64,000 nucleotides of DNA from Bradyrhizobium barranii subsp. barranii (GCF_017565645.3 NZ_CP086136.1:9655501-9719500); one strand, 5' to 3'; counted from the stretch's first letter, positions 30,462-39,607 are shown. The notes: generated from the sequence alone by a model not told the origin. Numbers and translations: made by a program.

Positions 30462-31520
30462 ATGAAGCACGAGAGCCAGAGCGCGTTTCGCCGCGAACCG
30501 CGCGAGCCGGTCGTGGGCGGCAATCTGTTCACGCGCTCGCTCACGGCGAGGACGCTTGCGAGCCTGCGGCGCAGCAAGGCCGCCGATGTTGCAGCCGAGC
30601 TGTGGCCGAACGACCGCTCCCTGGAGCATTTGCTGACGCGCGCTGCATCCAACCCGGCGATGACGAGCGTCGCGGGCTGGGCCGCCGAACTGGCGCGGCG
30701 TTACGTCAGCGACGTGATCGAGGCGCTGGGGCCTGCTTCGGCTGCGGCGCAAATTCTCCGAAGGTGCCTGGTTCTCACCTTCGACGGCTACGGCAGCATC
30801 AGCGCGCCGGGATTTGTCGCCGAATACGGCAACGGCGGCTTTGTCGCGGAGGGCCAGCCGATCCCTGTGCGTCAGCTCGCGGCGACCCCCGCCGTGATGA
30901 ACCCGGACAAGCTCGCCGCCATTGCCGTGCTTACCCGCGAGATGATGGAGTCATCGAACGCCGAAGCCTGCATTTCCGACGCGCTCGTGAAAGCGGCGGG
31001 CCGCATGATGGACGAGGTGCTGTTCGACGCCAATCCCGCCGACAATACGCGGCCAGCCGGTTTGCGCCATGGCGTCGCCGCGCTTCCCGCCAGTGTCTCC
31101 GGCGACGGGTACGAAGCCTCATTTGAAGACGTTGCAGCGCTCATCAATTCGCTGGCCCCGGTCGGCGGCAACGGTCCGTACATCCTCGTCGGGGCTCCCG
31201 GTCGCGCCGTGATGTTGGGCGCGCGTTTCATCGAGCGAAGCGACGTGGATCTTTCCATTTTCGGTTCGAGCGCGGTGATCAACGACCTGCTGGCGATTGC
31301 GCCTGCGGCGCTCGTTGCCGCGATCAGCGCAGAACCCGAGATCGAGACCGTCAACGCGGCAACATTGGTGATGGATACCGTGCCTGGAGCTGCTGGCACG
31401 ATGGGGCCCGAGCGCGGGCTGTTCCAGACCGACAGCGTCGCCATCAAGGTGCGATGGCCGGTGTCGTGGGCTTTGCGCGATCCGCGCGGCTTCGCGTGGA
31501 TGACGCCCACGTGGAAGTGA
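30462..31520 (+). CDS. Second HK97-fold major capsid-like protein
   Basis: A 352-residue protein clearly paralogous to the capsid part of the next gene. Shared blocks include TRAASNPAMTSVAGWAAELA, GQPIPVRQLA, NPDKLAAIAVLTREMMESS, LFDANPADNTRPAGLRHGVA and the C-terminal GLFQTDSVAIKVRWPVSW. It has no protease domain and a short N-terminus instead of the scaffolding coiled coil. It may form part of the shell, a minor vertex form, or be a displaced duplicate. An AAGGGAGAGACCCG site precedes ATG 30462. Confidence 0.8.
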   Translation: MKHESQSAFRREPREPVVGGNLFTRSLTARTLASLRRSKAADVAAELWPNDRSLEHLLTRAASNPAMTSVAGWAAELARRYVSDVIEALGPASAAAQILRRCLVLTFDGYGSISAPGFVAEYGNGGFVAEGQPIPVRQLAATPAVMNPDKLAAIAVLTREMMESSNAEACISDALVKAAGRMMDEVLFDANPADNTRPAGLRHGVAALPASVSGDGYEASFEDVAALINSLAPVGGNGPYILVGAPGRAVMLGARFIERSDVDLSIFGSSAVINDLLAIAPAALVAAISAEPEIETVNAATLVMDTVPGAAGTMGPERGLFQTDSVAIKVRWPVSWALRDPRGFAWMTPTWK

Positions 31521-31609
31521 GCTGAGCGCGGCAGCCGAACCACTTTCCAGAAAACCAGCAAATGCAGGGTCAACCGAACATCGCATGCGATGGGACGGAG
31601 GGATTGTTT

Positions 31610-33730
31610 ATGCGCGCTAAGCAGGACGATGACCTTCAGCCTGACGATGACGAGTCCTACGACGATTTCATGGATCGTTGCATGGACGAACTCGGCGACG
31701 AGGACGCCTGTCAGCTGATCTGGGACAACGACGGCGACGAGGACCGCGCCGCGACCGGCATCAAGCACAAGACGCATGCGGGCCAGTTTACCGGCCTCGA
31801 GTTCGTGCTGTCGGACGAGACGCCCGACCGCATGGACGATGTCATTCTCAGCGACGGCTGGGACTTGAAGAACTTCAAGCGCAACCCGATTGCGCTGTTC
31901 AATCACAAGAGCGACTTCCCGATTGGCAAGTGGAGCGACCTGCGCGTCGAGAACAGGCAGCTCCGTGGCCAGCTGGAGTTGGCTCCGTTCGGCACGTCCG
32001 AGCGCATCGATGAAATCAGGAAGCTGATCGACGCGGGCATCCTGCGCGCCGTCAGCGTCGGCTTCAAACCGCTCGAAACCAAGCAGCGCGAAGGCAGCGA
32101 TTGGGGCGTGACCTTCGTTCGCAGCGAGCTGGTCGAGACTTCGCTGGTCTCAGTGCCAGCCAATCCAAACGCCTTGGCGGTCGCCAAGTCGCTGAACATC
32201 TCCCCGCAGACGATGGACCTCCTGTTCGCCAAGCACGGCAGCATGGACGCGAGGACCAGGCGTCGCGGGATCACTGGCGAGCAAGCCAATACATCTCGCA
32301 ATCGAAAGGGCAGCGCCATGTCTGGCCTGGCTCAACGTATTACCGACTTGGAGGCGCAGATCGTCGCCAAGCGGGACCTCCTCGAAGCCCATCTCGCCGA
32401 GATGGACGACAGCAACGTCAGCGACGCCGATCTGGAAACGACCGGCAAGTTCAACTTCGAAATCGCCCAGCTCGAAAAGACCCGGTCCGCCCTGGTCGAC
32501 TCCGAGAAGCTGCTGGCGAAGTCCTCGGCCGATGGCAACGGCGCAGGCCGCAGCCGCGCGCTTTCGACGACCGTCATCACGGGCGCGGATCGCGAGCGCG
32601 TCGCCGCTCCCGCGATCAGCGTCAATCGCAAGAAGGACCTCGACCTGCTCGACTACGTCGTTCGCGCAGCGACCGTGACCTACATCGCCAGGGCGTCCGG
32701 CAAGTCGATCGATGAGACGCGGCAGCGGATTTATGGCGAAGACGACGGCACCAAGGCGTTCTGCGAGATCGTCACGCGCGCAGCCTCTGCTCCTGCCATG
32801 ACCACGGTCACCGGCTGGGCGCAGGAACTGGCGCAGACGACCTATGCCGATCTGATGCCGCTCCTGATGCCGAAGGCGATCCTGACCCGGCTTGCGCCGA
32901 AAGGCCTGACGCTGAGCTTCGGGACCTCCGGGCGCATCGTCATCCCGACGCGCTCGCGCACGCCTACCCTTGCTGGCTCGTTCGTCGGCGAAGGCATGCC
33001 CATCCCCGTTCGGCAGGGAGCGTTCACCTCGCAGACGCTCACTCCGAAGAAGATGGCTGTCATCAGCACCTGGACGCGGGAAATGGGCGACCATTCCGTC
33101 CCCGCGATTGAGGGGCTGATCCGGCAGGCCATCCAGGATGACACCACCGTGGCCATCGACAGCGTGTTGATCGATGCCAACCCGGCGACCACGATCCGGC
33201 CGCCTGGTCTGCTCAACGGCGTGGCGGCGACCGCTGCGACCGCTGGCGGCGGCATCGCGGCGCTGGTCGGCGACATCACTGCGCTGATCAACACCATCTC
33301 GGTGCAGACCATGGGCAACACGCGCAACCTCGTCTGGCTTGCCAACCAGACCGACATGCTGCGCGCGTCGATGCTGACGGCGGCTAACACCGGCATCTTC
33401 CCGTTCCGCGACGAGATCAGGGCCGGGATGCTCAACAACATCCCGATCATCGACTCGGCGACTGTGCCTGCCAGGGCGCTGATCCTGGTCGACGCAGCCG
33501 ACTTCGTCGTGGTCGGCGGCGAGGCCCCGCGCATGGAGATGAGCGATCAGGCCACGCTGCACATGGAGGACACTGCTCCTGCAGAGCTGGTCGATGGTGC
33601 GGGAGCAGCGGCTGCGCCGCAGCGCTCGCTGTTCCAGACCGACTCGCTCGCGCTGCGGATGATCATGCCGCTCAACTGGGTCCAGCGTCGTGCTGGCACG
33701 GTTGCCTGGACGCAGAACGTGACTTGGTAA
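31610..33730 (+). CDS. Prohead protease-major capsid fusion
   Basis: A 706-residue protein. ATG at 31610 is chosen since GGAGG lies 8 bases upstream. Residues about 45-200 are an HK97-type prohead serine protease (NPIALFNHKSDFPIGKW with the His, GILRAVSVGFKP with the Ser). A coiled-coil scaffold follows at about 240-310, then the HK97-fold capsid (about 330-706: VGEGMPIPVRQGAFTSQTLT, ending SLFQTDSLALRMIMPLNW). The fusion lets the protease be incorporated and then cut itself off during maturation. Confidence 0.9.
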   Translation: MRAKQDDDLQPDDDESYDDFMDRCMDELGDEDACQLIWDNDGDEDRAATGIKHKTHAGQFTGLEFVLSDETPDRMDDVILSDGWDLKNFKRNPIALFNHKSDFPIGKWSDLRVENRQLRGQLELAPFGTSERIDEIRKLIDAGILRAVSVGFKPLETKQREGSDWGVTFVRSELVETSLVSVPANPNALAVAKSLNISPQTMDLLFAKHGSMDARTRRRGITGEQANTSRNRKGSAMSGLAQRITDLEAQIVAKRDLLEAHLAEMDDSNVSDADLETTGKFNFEIAQLEKTRSALVDSEKLLAKSSADGNGAGRSRALSTTVITGADRERVAAPAISVNRKKDLDLLDYVVRAATVTYIARASGKSIDETRQRIYGEDDGTKAFCEIVTRAASAPAMTTVTGWAQELAQTTYADLMPLLMPKAILTRLAPKGLTLSFGTSGRIVIPTRSRTPTLAGSFVGEGMPIPVRQGAFTSQTLTPKKMAVISTWTREMGDHSVPAIEGLIRQAIQDDTTVAIDSVLIDANPATTIRPPGLLNGVAATAATAGGGIAALVGDITALINTISVQTMGNTRNLVWLANQTDMLRASMLTAANTGIFPFRDEIRAGMLNNIPIIDSATVPARALILVDAADFVVVGGEAPRMEMSDQATLHMEDTAPAELVDGAGAAAAPQRSLFQTDSLALRMIMPLNWVQRRAGTVAWTQNVTW

Positions 33731-33740
33731 GGAGGGGATC

Positions 33741-34184
33741 ATGGCGGGCGTTCAACCCACGCCGACGCAGAGCGAGAATGATCGCGCTGCAGAAGGCGAG
33801 CATGTCGTCATCAAGGAGTGGGATGGCTCGCCAGTCGATCCGAACTCGCCCGACCCGACCCAGCCTCCCGGCGGGCCGGGCGTGCCGGAGCCGGAAATCG
33901 GCACCTTTGCGCCGAACTCCGGGCCATTGCCTGACGTCGATCTGGTCGTCAACGGCGGCAACTTCACCGACAAATCGGTGATCGTTTTCGACGGCGTGCC
34001 GCAAGCGACCACGATGACGATTGCGGGCAGCGAGCTGCGCGCCTCGATTGTCGGGTTCGCGGGACCGGCAGGCGACTACGAGCTGTTCGTCCGTGACCCC
34101 GCAGGCGACAGCCGCGTCGTGACGTTCACCTTCGTCAACTTCGCGACGACCGAGGAGCCCCCGAAACCAAGGAGCCGCAAATGA
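33741..34184 (+). CDS. Ig/IPT-like head decoration candidate
   Basis: A 147-residue protein: a Pro-rich first third with PTPTQSENDRAAEGEHVVIK, and then an IPT/TIG-like beta-sandwich of about 85 residues (GPLPDVDLVVNGGNFTDKSV through GDYELFVRDPAGDSRVVTFT). Ig-like domains behind capsid genes often decorate the shell. The N-terminal PTPTQ...EN motif recurs in the next gene, so they may bind the same capsid site. Function inferred from location and fold. Confidence 0.6.
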   Translation: MAGVQPTPTQSENDRAAEGEHVVIKEWDGSPVDPNSPDPTQPPGGPGVPEPEIGTFAPNSGPLPDVDLVVNGGNFTDKSVIVFDGVPQATTMTIAGSELRASIVGFAGPAGDYELFVRDPAGDSRVVTFTFVNFATTEEPPKPRSRK

Positions 34185-34459
34185 CCAAACTGGCTGACGA
34201 TCCGGCGACCGAGGCTGCCAAGAAGGCGGTCGCCGAGGACAAGAAGGCCGCTGATAAGTCGCGTGCCGAATATGCTGCGCGGACGAAGGGCAAGCCGACG
34301 CCGACGCAGGAGGAGAACGACATCGCGCTGAGCGGTGGCCATATCCTCCAGCACGAGGACGACGGCAGCGCGCCCGATCCGCACAACAAGGCGCTCGACG
34401 CCGACAAGCCGCACGCCAGGCCGCAGACCTATTCGACCCGCGCGCAGCGTGCTGAATAG
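34181..34459 (+). CDS. Small acidic head-region protein with repeated motif
   Basis: A 92-residue protein: Lys/Ala-rich helix first (ATEAAKKAVAEDKKAADKSR), then GKPTPTQEENDIALSGGHIL followed by EDDGSAPDPHNK, which parallels the motif at the start of the preceding gene. Probably unstructured and virion-associated. It overlaps the previous gene by ATGA. Confidence 0.6.
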   Translation: MTKLADDPATEAAKKAVAEDKKAADKSRAEYAARTKGKPTPTQEENDIALSGGHILQHEDDGSAPDPHNKALDADKPHARPQTYSTRAQRAE

Positions 34460-34473
34460 GCGTTGGCAGGTCG

Positions 34474-35874
34474 ATGGCGAACTGGCTTGCCCGTCTCAAC
34501 CGCCTGATTTCGAGGTCGGTCGAGGGCGGGTACCGTCCTGGTCCGTATCACCTGCCGATCACGGGCGGCTGGCTTCCTGCTGGCGTGGGCGAATATCTGA
34601 ACTGGTGGCAGATGGGTTACGACCCTATCGGGCCGTCAGCGCAGTCGCCGATGGTGGAGGCCTGCGTCTCGGCCTATGCGCAAACCGTCGCCATGTGTCC
34701 TGGCGATCACTGGCGGCTGAACAGCAAGGGCGGGCGTGACCGGGTCAAGAACTCGGCGCTCGCCCGTTTGCTGCGTCATCCTAACGACTATCAGTCGATC
34801 AGCGACTTCCTGCTGAACGCGACCCGGTCACTGTATCTCGACGGCAACTGCTATGCGTTGGCGTTGAGGAACGACCGCTACGAGATCGACGAGCTGCACC
34901 TGATGAAACCGGAGCAGTCGTTTCCTCGCATCGCCATCGGCGGCGAAATCTTCTACCAGCTGCACGGCAACGACGTGATCTCGGCGAGGCTCGGCGAGTC
35001 CACCGTGCTGGTGCCGATGCGGGACGTGCTGCATATCCGGCTGCACACGCAGAGGCAGCGTTACCCGGTCCCGTTGATCGGCGAGAGCCCCATCGTTGCT
35101 GCCTATGGCGACATCGGGATCGGCAACGCTATCGCTCGCCAGCAGGCAGCGTTCTACATGAACGAGGCGCGGCCCTCGGCGGTGCTGTCTACCGACCTGG
35201 TCCTCGACAAGGATCAGGTCCAGGCGCTGCGCGACCGCTGGAACGACCAAGCCAAGGCTTTGCACCAGGGCGGCACGCCGATCCTGACGGCGGGGCTGAA
35301 GGTGCAGCCCTGGTCGGTCGGCGGCAGGGACGCGGCGACGGCCGATATGCTCAAGCTGTCGAACGAGCACATCGCGCTTGCCTTTCGCATTCCGCTGCAA
35401 ATCCTCGGCCTCGGCGGTGCAGCCTACGGTTCGACCGAGCTGCTGATGCAAAGCTGGATCGCTTCGGGTCTGGGCTTCTGCCTCAACCACATCGAGGAAG
35501 CCTTCGGCGTGTTGTTCGCGCTGAAAGGCCAGCCCGACGAATATGTCGAGTTCGACACGGCGGCACTGCTTCGGTCGGCGATGAAGGACCGTATCGAAGC
35601 GCTGGCGCGCGGCGTCCAGGGCGGCATCTTCGCGCCCAACGAGGCTCGTCAGCAAGAGGGCCTCGACGCCGTCGCGTTCGGCGACGAGCCGCGCGTGCAG
35701 CAGCAAGTCGTTCCGTTGAGCGCAGCGGGAAAAATCCCGCCCACGCCTGCGCCGCCATCGGCACCACCGGCACCGCTCCCGCCCGAAAAAGGCAACCGCG
35801 ATGACATTCAACGGGAAGTCAGAAACCTATTTAGGCTCACCGAACACATCGGACGGCGGCGACTTACTCCTTGA
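34474..35874 (+). CDS. Portal protein, HK97 type
   Basis: A 466-residue protein. Blocks of the phage_portal family are visible: SPMVEACVSAYAQTVAMCPG, LLRHPNDYQSISDFLLNATR, LDGNCYALALRN, VLHIRLHTQRQ, IGNAIARQQAAFYMNEARPS and LAFRIPLQILGLGGAAYGST. The C-terminal 60 residues are Pro-rich. It forms the dodecameric ring through which DNA enters. Its end overlaps the collagen-like gene by 74 bases. Confidence 0.92.
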   Translation: MANWLARLNRLISRSVEGGYRPGPYHLPITGGWLPAGVGEYLNWWQMGYDPIGPSAQSPMVEACVSAYAQTVAMCPGDHWRLNSKGGRDRVKNSALARLLRHPNDYQSISDFLLNATRSLYLDGNCYALALRNDRYEIDELHLMKPEQSFPRIAIGGEIFYQLHGNDVISARLGESTVLVPMRDVLHIRLHTQRQRYPVPLIGESPIVAAYGDIGIGNAIARQQAAFYMNEARPSAVLSTDLVLDKDQVQALRDRWNDQAKALHQGGTPILTAGLKVQPWSVGGRDAATADMLKLSNEHIALAFRIPLQILGLGGAAYGSTELLMQSWIASGLGFCLNHIEEAFGVLFALKGQPDEYVEFDTAALLRSAMKDRIEALARGVQGGIFAPNEARQQEGLDAVAFGDEPRVQQQVVPLSAAGKIPPTPAPPSAPPAPLPPEKGNRDDIQREVRNLFRLTEHIGRRRLTP

Positions 35875-37225
35875 CGCCTGGCGCGAGGCCCTGGCCGAAG
35901 TACTGGCCACCCAGCAGCGGCATTGGCAGCGCGAGCGCGCTCTGATCGAGGCCCAGGCCGCAGCGACCGTTTCAGATCTCAGGGTCCACGTCACCGAGCT
36001 GAAAACTCAGATCGCAACGCTGCACGGTGAGTTCGCCGAGCAGATCAACGCGCGCCTGGCCGAGCTGCGGAACGGCGCGGATGGCGCACCTGGCGAGCCG
36101 GGTCCTCCGGGTCCGCAAGGCCAGCCTGGGGAGCGCGGCGATCCCGGCGAGCGCGGGCCCCAGGGCGAACGCGGACTTGACGGTGCGCCTGGCGAGCGGG
36201 GCGCGAGCGGCGAGCCTGGGCCGCGCGGGGAGCCCGGTGAAAAGGGCGAGCGCGGGGCCCAGGGCGAACGCGGGCTTGACGGTGCGCCCGGCGAGCGGGG
36301 CGCGAGCGGCGAGCCTGGGCCGCGCGGCGAGCCCGGAGAAAAGGGCGAGCGCGGGGCCCAGGGCGAACGCGGACTTGATGGTGCGCCTGGCGAGCGGGGC
36401 GCGAGCGGCGAGCCGGGCCCGCGCGGCGAGCCCGGTGAAAAGGGCGAGCGCGGGGCCCAGGGCGAACGCGGACTTGATGCTGCGCCTGGCGAACGCGGCG
36501 TGCCTGGCGAGCCGGGCCCGCGCGGCGAGCCCGGAGAAAAGGGCGAACGCGGCGAGCGCGGCGAAAGTGGCGCGCAAGGCGAGAAAGGCGATCCGGGCGA
36601 AAAGGGCCAGCCTGGCGGCGAAGGGCCGCAGGGCCAACCCGGTTCGCGCGGCGAGCAAGGCGAGCGCGGTCCGCAGGGCGAGCCCGGTCAAGACGGCAAG
36701 GACGGCGCGCCGGGGCAGTTGAAGGCCGCGAGCCCATTCGCCGAGGGCTCCGTCAACTACGAGGGCGATATCGTCACGCACCACGGCTCGACCTATCAGG
36801 CCCGGTGCGACACGGCGCGCCCGCCGCCGCATGGCGACTGGGCCTGCGTCGCGGCTGCTGGGCGCAACGCCAGCATGCCGTTGGTCTGCGGCACCTATCG
36901 CGAAGGCGAAGCGTACAAGTTCTTGAACATCGTCGCGCTCAACGGCTCCGCGTTCGCCGCGCGCTGCGACGATCCGGGGCCCTGCCCAGGCGACGGCTGG
37001 CAGTTGATCGCGTCGGCGGGGCGCGCGGGCAAGCCGGGGCCGAAAGGCGAGCGCGGCGAGCCGGGACCGCGCGGACTGCCCGGAGCGAATGCTGCGGCCA
37101 TCGTCCGTTGGGAAGTCAACCGCGCGGCCTACACCATCACGCCGATCATGGCGGACGGCAGCCAGGCCCCGTCGATCAACGTCCGCGAGCTGTTCGAGCA
37201 GTATCACGAGGAAAGCGATGGCTGA
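35801..37225 (+). CDS. Collagen-like virion protein with carbohydrate-binding modules
   Basis: A 474-residue protein. An N-terminal helical region (about residues 20-85) leads into about 220 residues of uninterrupted Gly-X-Y triplets (GEPGPPGPQGQPGERG style), then two short modules of the chitin-binding type 3 style (YEGDIVTHHGSTYQARCDTA; YREGEAYKFLNIVALNGSAF), a second short collagen run and a C-terminal tail. It resembles phage head fibres that trimerise through collagen. Encoded between portal and connector genes and thus likely head- or neck-attached. It starts inside the portal gene. Confidence 0.75.
   Translation: MTFNGKSETYLGSPNTSDGGDLLLDAWREALAEVLATQQRHWQRERALIEAQAAATVSDLRVHVTELKTQIATLHGEFAEQINARLAELRNGADGAPGEPGPPGPQGQPGERGDPGERGPQGERGLDGAPGERGASGEPGPRGEPGEKGERGAQGERGLDGAPGERGASGEPGPRGEPGEKGERGAQGERGLDGAPGERGASGEPGPRGEPGEKGERGAQGERGLDAAPGERGVPGEPGPRGEPGEKGERGERGESGAQGEKGDPGEKGQPGGEGPQGQPGSRGEQGERGPQGEPGQDGKDGAPGQLKAASPFAEGSVNYEGDIVTHHGSTYQARCDTARPPPHGDWACVAAAGRNASMPLVCGTYREGEAYKFLNIVALNGSAFAARCDDPGPCPGDGWQLIASAGRAGKPGPKGERGEPGPRGLPGANAAAIVRWEVNRAAYTITPIMADGSQAPSINVRELFEQYHEESDG
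36173..36568 (+). repeat. 99-bp tandem repeats in the collagen segment
   Basis: Four tandem 99-bp units, each 33 codons starting GLDGAPGERGASGEPGPRGE and ending GERGAQGER. The first three are nearly identical at DNA level (36173, 36272 and 36371 onwards), while the fourth is diverged. The unit keeps the Gly-X-Y phase, so its number could vary by slippage and change fibre length. Confidence 0.75.
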
Positions 37226-37871
37226 CATCAGCATTAAGGTGCTTCAGCCAGCGGACAGCTACGACCTGGCGTCGCTCGATGAGATCAAGGCGCTGATCGG
37301 CATCTCCCCGACCGATACCAGCGAGGACGAGCTGTTGCAGATGTGGATCACGACCTATTCCGACATCATCGCAACGACCTGCCGCCGCGTCTTCGCCAAG
37401 GAAACCGTCCTCGAAACCTGGCGCGGCGACACCGAGCCGTTTGATACCGACAATGGGCGGGTTTTTCTCACGCATTATCCGGTCGCTGATGGCGACATCC
37501 AGTCAGTCACCGGACCCGATGGCGCGGACCTTAGCGGCACCTACGAGCTGGAGAACGCGAGCGGCAAGCTGCAGTTCTTCAACACGTCCTGGAGCGAACC
37601 GATCCGCATCACGTACACGGGCGGCTATGAGCTGCCCGACGAAGCGCCGCCAGCCCTCAAGCAGGCACTGGCATTGCTGGTTCAGAGCGCGCGGGTGTGG
37701 CAATCGCGCTCGATGACGGCTGGCGTGCGGTCGATTTCGCATCGCGAGTCGCGCGTGCAGTTTTTCGATGTGAACCAGGCGCTGCAGAAGATGGGCGGCC
37801 CTGGACCGCTCGGCATGGCGGCTGGAATGGTCGAGCCGCTGCTGTCGGCGTACACGCGCTACTATGTTTGA
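37218..37871 (+). CDS. Head-tail connector (gp6-like)
   Basis: A 217-residue protein from ATG at 37218. The pattern SLDEIKALIGISPTDTSEDE then LLQMWITTYSDIIATTCRRV matches the helical N-terminus of gp6-like head-tail adaptors, followed by a beta domain (RITYTGGYELPDEAPPALKQ). The long 217-residue form is usual in this phage group. It plugs the portal exit. Confidence 0.75.
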   Translation: MADISIKVLQPADSYDLASLDEIKALIGISPTDTSEDELLQMWITTYSDIIATTCRRVFAKETVLETWRGDTEPFDTDNGRVFLTHYPVADGDIQSVTGPDGADLSGTYELENASGKLQFFNTSWSEPIRITYTGGYELPDEAPPALKQALALLVQSARVWQSRSMTAGVRSISHRESRVQFFDVNQALQKMGGPGPLGMAAGMVEPLLSAYTRYYV

Positions 37872-38256
37872 GATCAAGGTCGAAGGCGCGGACGAACTCC
37901 TGAAGAAGTTCGGCACCTTCGGCAAGCAGCTCGACGAACTCCACAAGCAGATGCCCGAGGAGCTGGTCGAGTGGCAGCGCGCCGACATGCGCCGCAAGTA
38001 TCCGAACATCAAGGTCAGCGAAGAGAAGGACGAGACGACGGCCGAGACCGACATCTGGCCGCGCTCGCGCAATGAGCAGGCCGGAAGCGGCTTCACCAGG
38101 CCGAAGCGGCCCGTTGTCGCTGCGCCGAAACGCTATCGCGCGAAAGGCGCGGGCCGCCCGCCGCCCTCGACGCGACCGATCCTGCGCACCGAGCTGTTCA
38201 CTAAGCTGGTTGACCGGATGACCAAGCTTCTCGCCGAGGCGATGAAATGGCCATAA
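37864..38256 (+). CDS. Head-tail joining / gp10-like protein
   Basis: A 130-residue protein (starts MFEIKVEGADELLKKFGTFG), the opening typical of HK97 gp10 and related minor structural proteins, in which a strand is followed by a long helix. The middle is basic and disordered. It overlaps both neighbours by 8 to 10 bases. Assignment rests on the N-terminal pattern and gene order. Confidence 0.65.
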   Translation: MFEIKVEGADELLKKFGTFGKQLDELHKQMPEELVEWQRADMRRKYPNIKVSEEKDETTAETDIWPRSRNEQAGSGFTRPKRPVVAAPKRYRAKGAGRPPPSTRPILRTELFTKLVDRMTKLLAEAMKWP

Positions 38257-38603
38257 ACCTGGACGTGCTGCTGCAATCGCCGATCTTCGATTTCTGGGCG
38301 GTCGATTGCACGTTCGTTCCGCTGAAGTCGCAGCCGTCTGCGAGCAGCTATCCGGGGCGCGGCATCCTCAACACCTATTCGACCGACGTGACCGCGCTCG
38401 ACGGCTCGCTCTATTCCGACCAGCGCACCATCCTCGATATCCGCGAGAGCGAGTTCGCCGTGCTGCCGATGCAGAACGATCACGTCATCATCCCGGTCGA
38501 CTGCAACAACGTGCCGAAAGGTGAATACCAGATCGTCGATGCGGTCAGCGACGGCGGCGGCCAGACCATGCTGACCATCCGCAAGTACGAAACGGTCATA
38601 TGA
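38247..38603 (+). CDS. Head-completion/neck protein
   Basis: A 118-residue beta-rich protein (starts MAINLDVLLQSPIFDFWAVD). Gene position (connector, gp10-like, this, terminator) and size match head-closure proteins that stack below the connector. No distinctive motif; no membrane or signal segment. Confidence 0.6.
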   Translation: MAINLDVLLQSPIFDFWAVDCTFVPLKSQPSASSYPGRGILNTYSTDVTALDGSLYSDQRTILDIRESEFAVLPMQNDHVIIPVDCNNVPKGEYQIVDAVSDGGGQTMLTIRKYETVI

Positions 38604-39289
38604 TGGGCGTTACCGACACGCAGAGCTACTCGCATGTGATCCGGAACGTGTTTTTCGATGCGGTGTCAGCCGACCCTTTCTTTGCGAGCTATACCTGCCG
38701 CAAGAACAAGATGCTGGTCGCCAGGCCCGAGTACCTGCCTTATCTCGGCGTCTACATCATCGACGAGACGATGTTGCCCGATGGCGACGGCAATGCGGGC
38801 GAAGTGCGCTTCATTCACTCCACGCGCATCGGCTTTTCCGCCCTGGCGGCGAACAACGACCAGAACGCGCTGGAGGCGCAGCTCGACGCTGCTTACTGGC
38901 GGATCATGAACCGGTTGTGGCCAGACGAGTACATCATGAACCTGCTCGACACCACCGATCCGAGCACCGGCCTCCAGAACCCCGACAACACCAGGATTGA
39001 AAGCATCGAGCGCGGCGTGCGCCGCTACGTCTGGGGCAACGCCGCGTTCAACAACGAAACGCCAGTCGGCGAGGTGCAGTACGACATCACCTGCCGCCAT
39101 CGCACCTATTGGTCGCCCGTCATCCCCGACGACCTGCTGACCATCGATCTCAAGACCGGCATCAAACCTGGCGACACGCAGGCCGAGATGGACCAGCGCC
39201 AGCAGCTGCACGCCACCTATCAGTTCGACCCGTCGAGCTTCCAAGCGAAGCGGGACTTCAAGCAAAGGAGCAAGGGCAATGGCCGTTAG
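38600..39289 (+). CDS. Tail terminator/completion candidate
   Basis: A 229-residue protein starting MMGVTDTQSYSHVIRNVFFD. The order strand (YLGVYIIDETM), FIHSTRIGFSALAANNDQNA, then helix and GEVQYDITCRHRTYW is like tail-terminator or tail-completion proteins of contractile-tail phages. It ends in a basic tail. Assignment depends mainly on order. Confidence 0.6.
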   Translation: MMGVTDTQSYSHVIRNVFFDAVSADPFFASYTCRKNKMLVARPEYLPYLGVYIIDETMLPDGDGNAGEVRFIHSTRIGFSALAANNDQNALEAQLDAAYWRIMNRLWPDEYIMNLLDTTDPSTGLQNPDNTRIESIERGVRRYVWGNAAFNNETPVGEVQYDITCRHRTYWSPVIPDDLLTIDLKTGIKPGDTQAEMDQRQQLHATYQFDPSSFQAKRDFKQRSKGNGR

Positions 39290-39572
39290 CAACGCATCGC
39301 TGCGCGGGCTGCGCATGAACGAGCGGATGGAAAAGATGCGGGAGGCCAACAGGGCTGCGCAGAAAACCGTGCGCGTCACTCCTGCGAACGACACCATGCG
39401 AAGGCTGCTGAAGCATCCTCACGCTGGCGGCTTCCCGAAGAGCGGCAGCGCGGAATGGCCGGATGACCGGTTCACGAAGCGCCGGATCGCGGATGGCGAC
39501 ATCACGCGGGAGGAGGACGGACACCGCGACAAGGGTCGATCCCACCGGAAGCAAGAAGACACCGCCGCCTAA
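39279..39572 (+). CDS. Small hypothetical tail-region protein
   Basis: A 97-residue highly charged protein (MAVSNASLRGLRMNERMEKM and MRRLLKHPHAGGFP), overlapping the previous gene by 11 bases. Probably an unstructured virion accessory or assembly factor. No family recognised. Confidence 0.6.
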   Translation: MAVSNASLRGLRMNERMEKMREANRAAQKTVRVTPANDTMRRLLKHPHAGGFPKSGSAEWPDDRFTKRRIADGDITREEDGHRDKGRSHRKQEDTAA

Positions 39573-39607
39573 CCAGGGCGGCGTTTTCATTTTGAGGAGA
39601 GCCAGTC

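Noticed and set aside
32150..33742. 530-codon minus-strand frame opposite the protease-capsid gene
   Set aside because: Antisense shadow of a clear HK97 capsid gene; Arg/Gly/Asp-rich translation is typical of GC shadows.
36173..36568. CRISPR-like regular repeats
   Set aside because: The 99-bp units are contiguous, in frame and encode collagen triplets, with no unique spacers.
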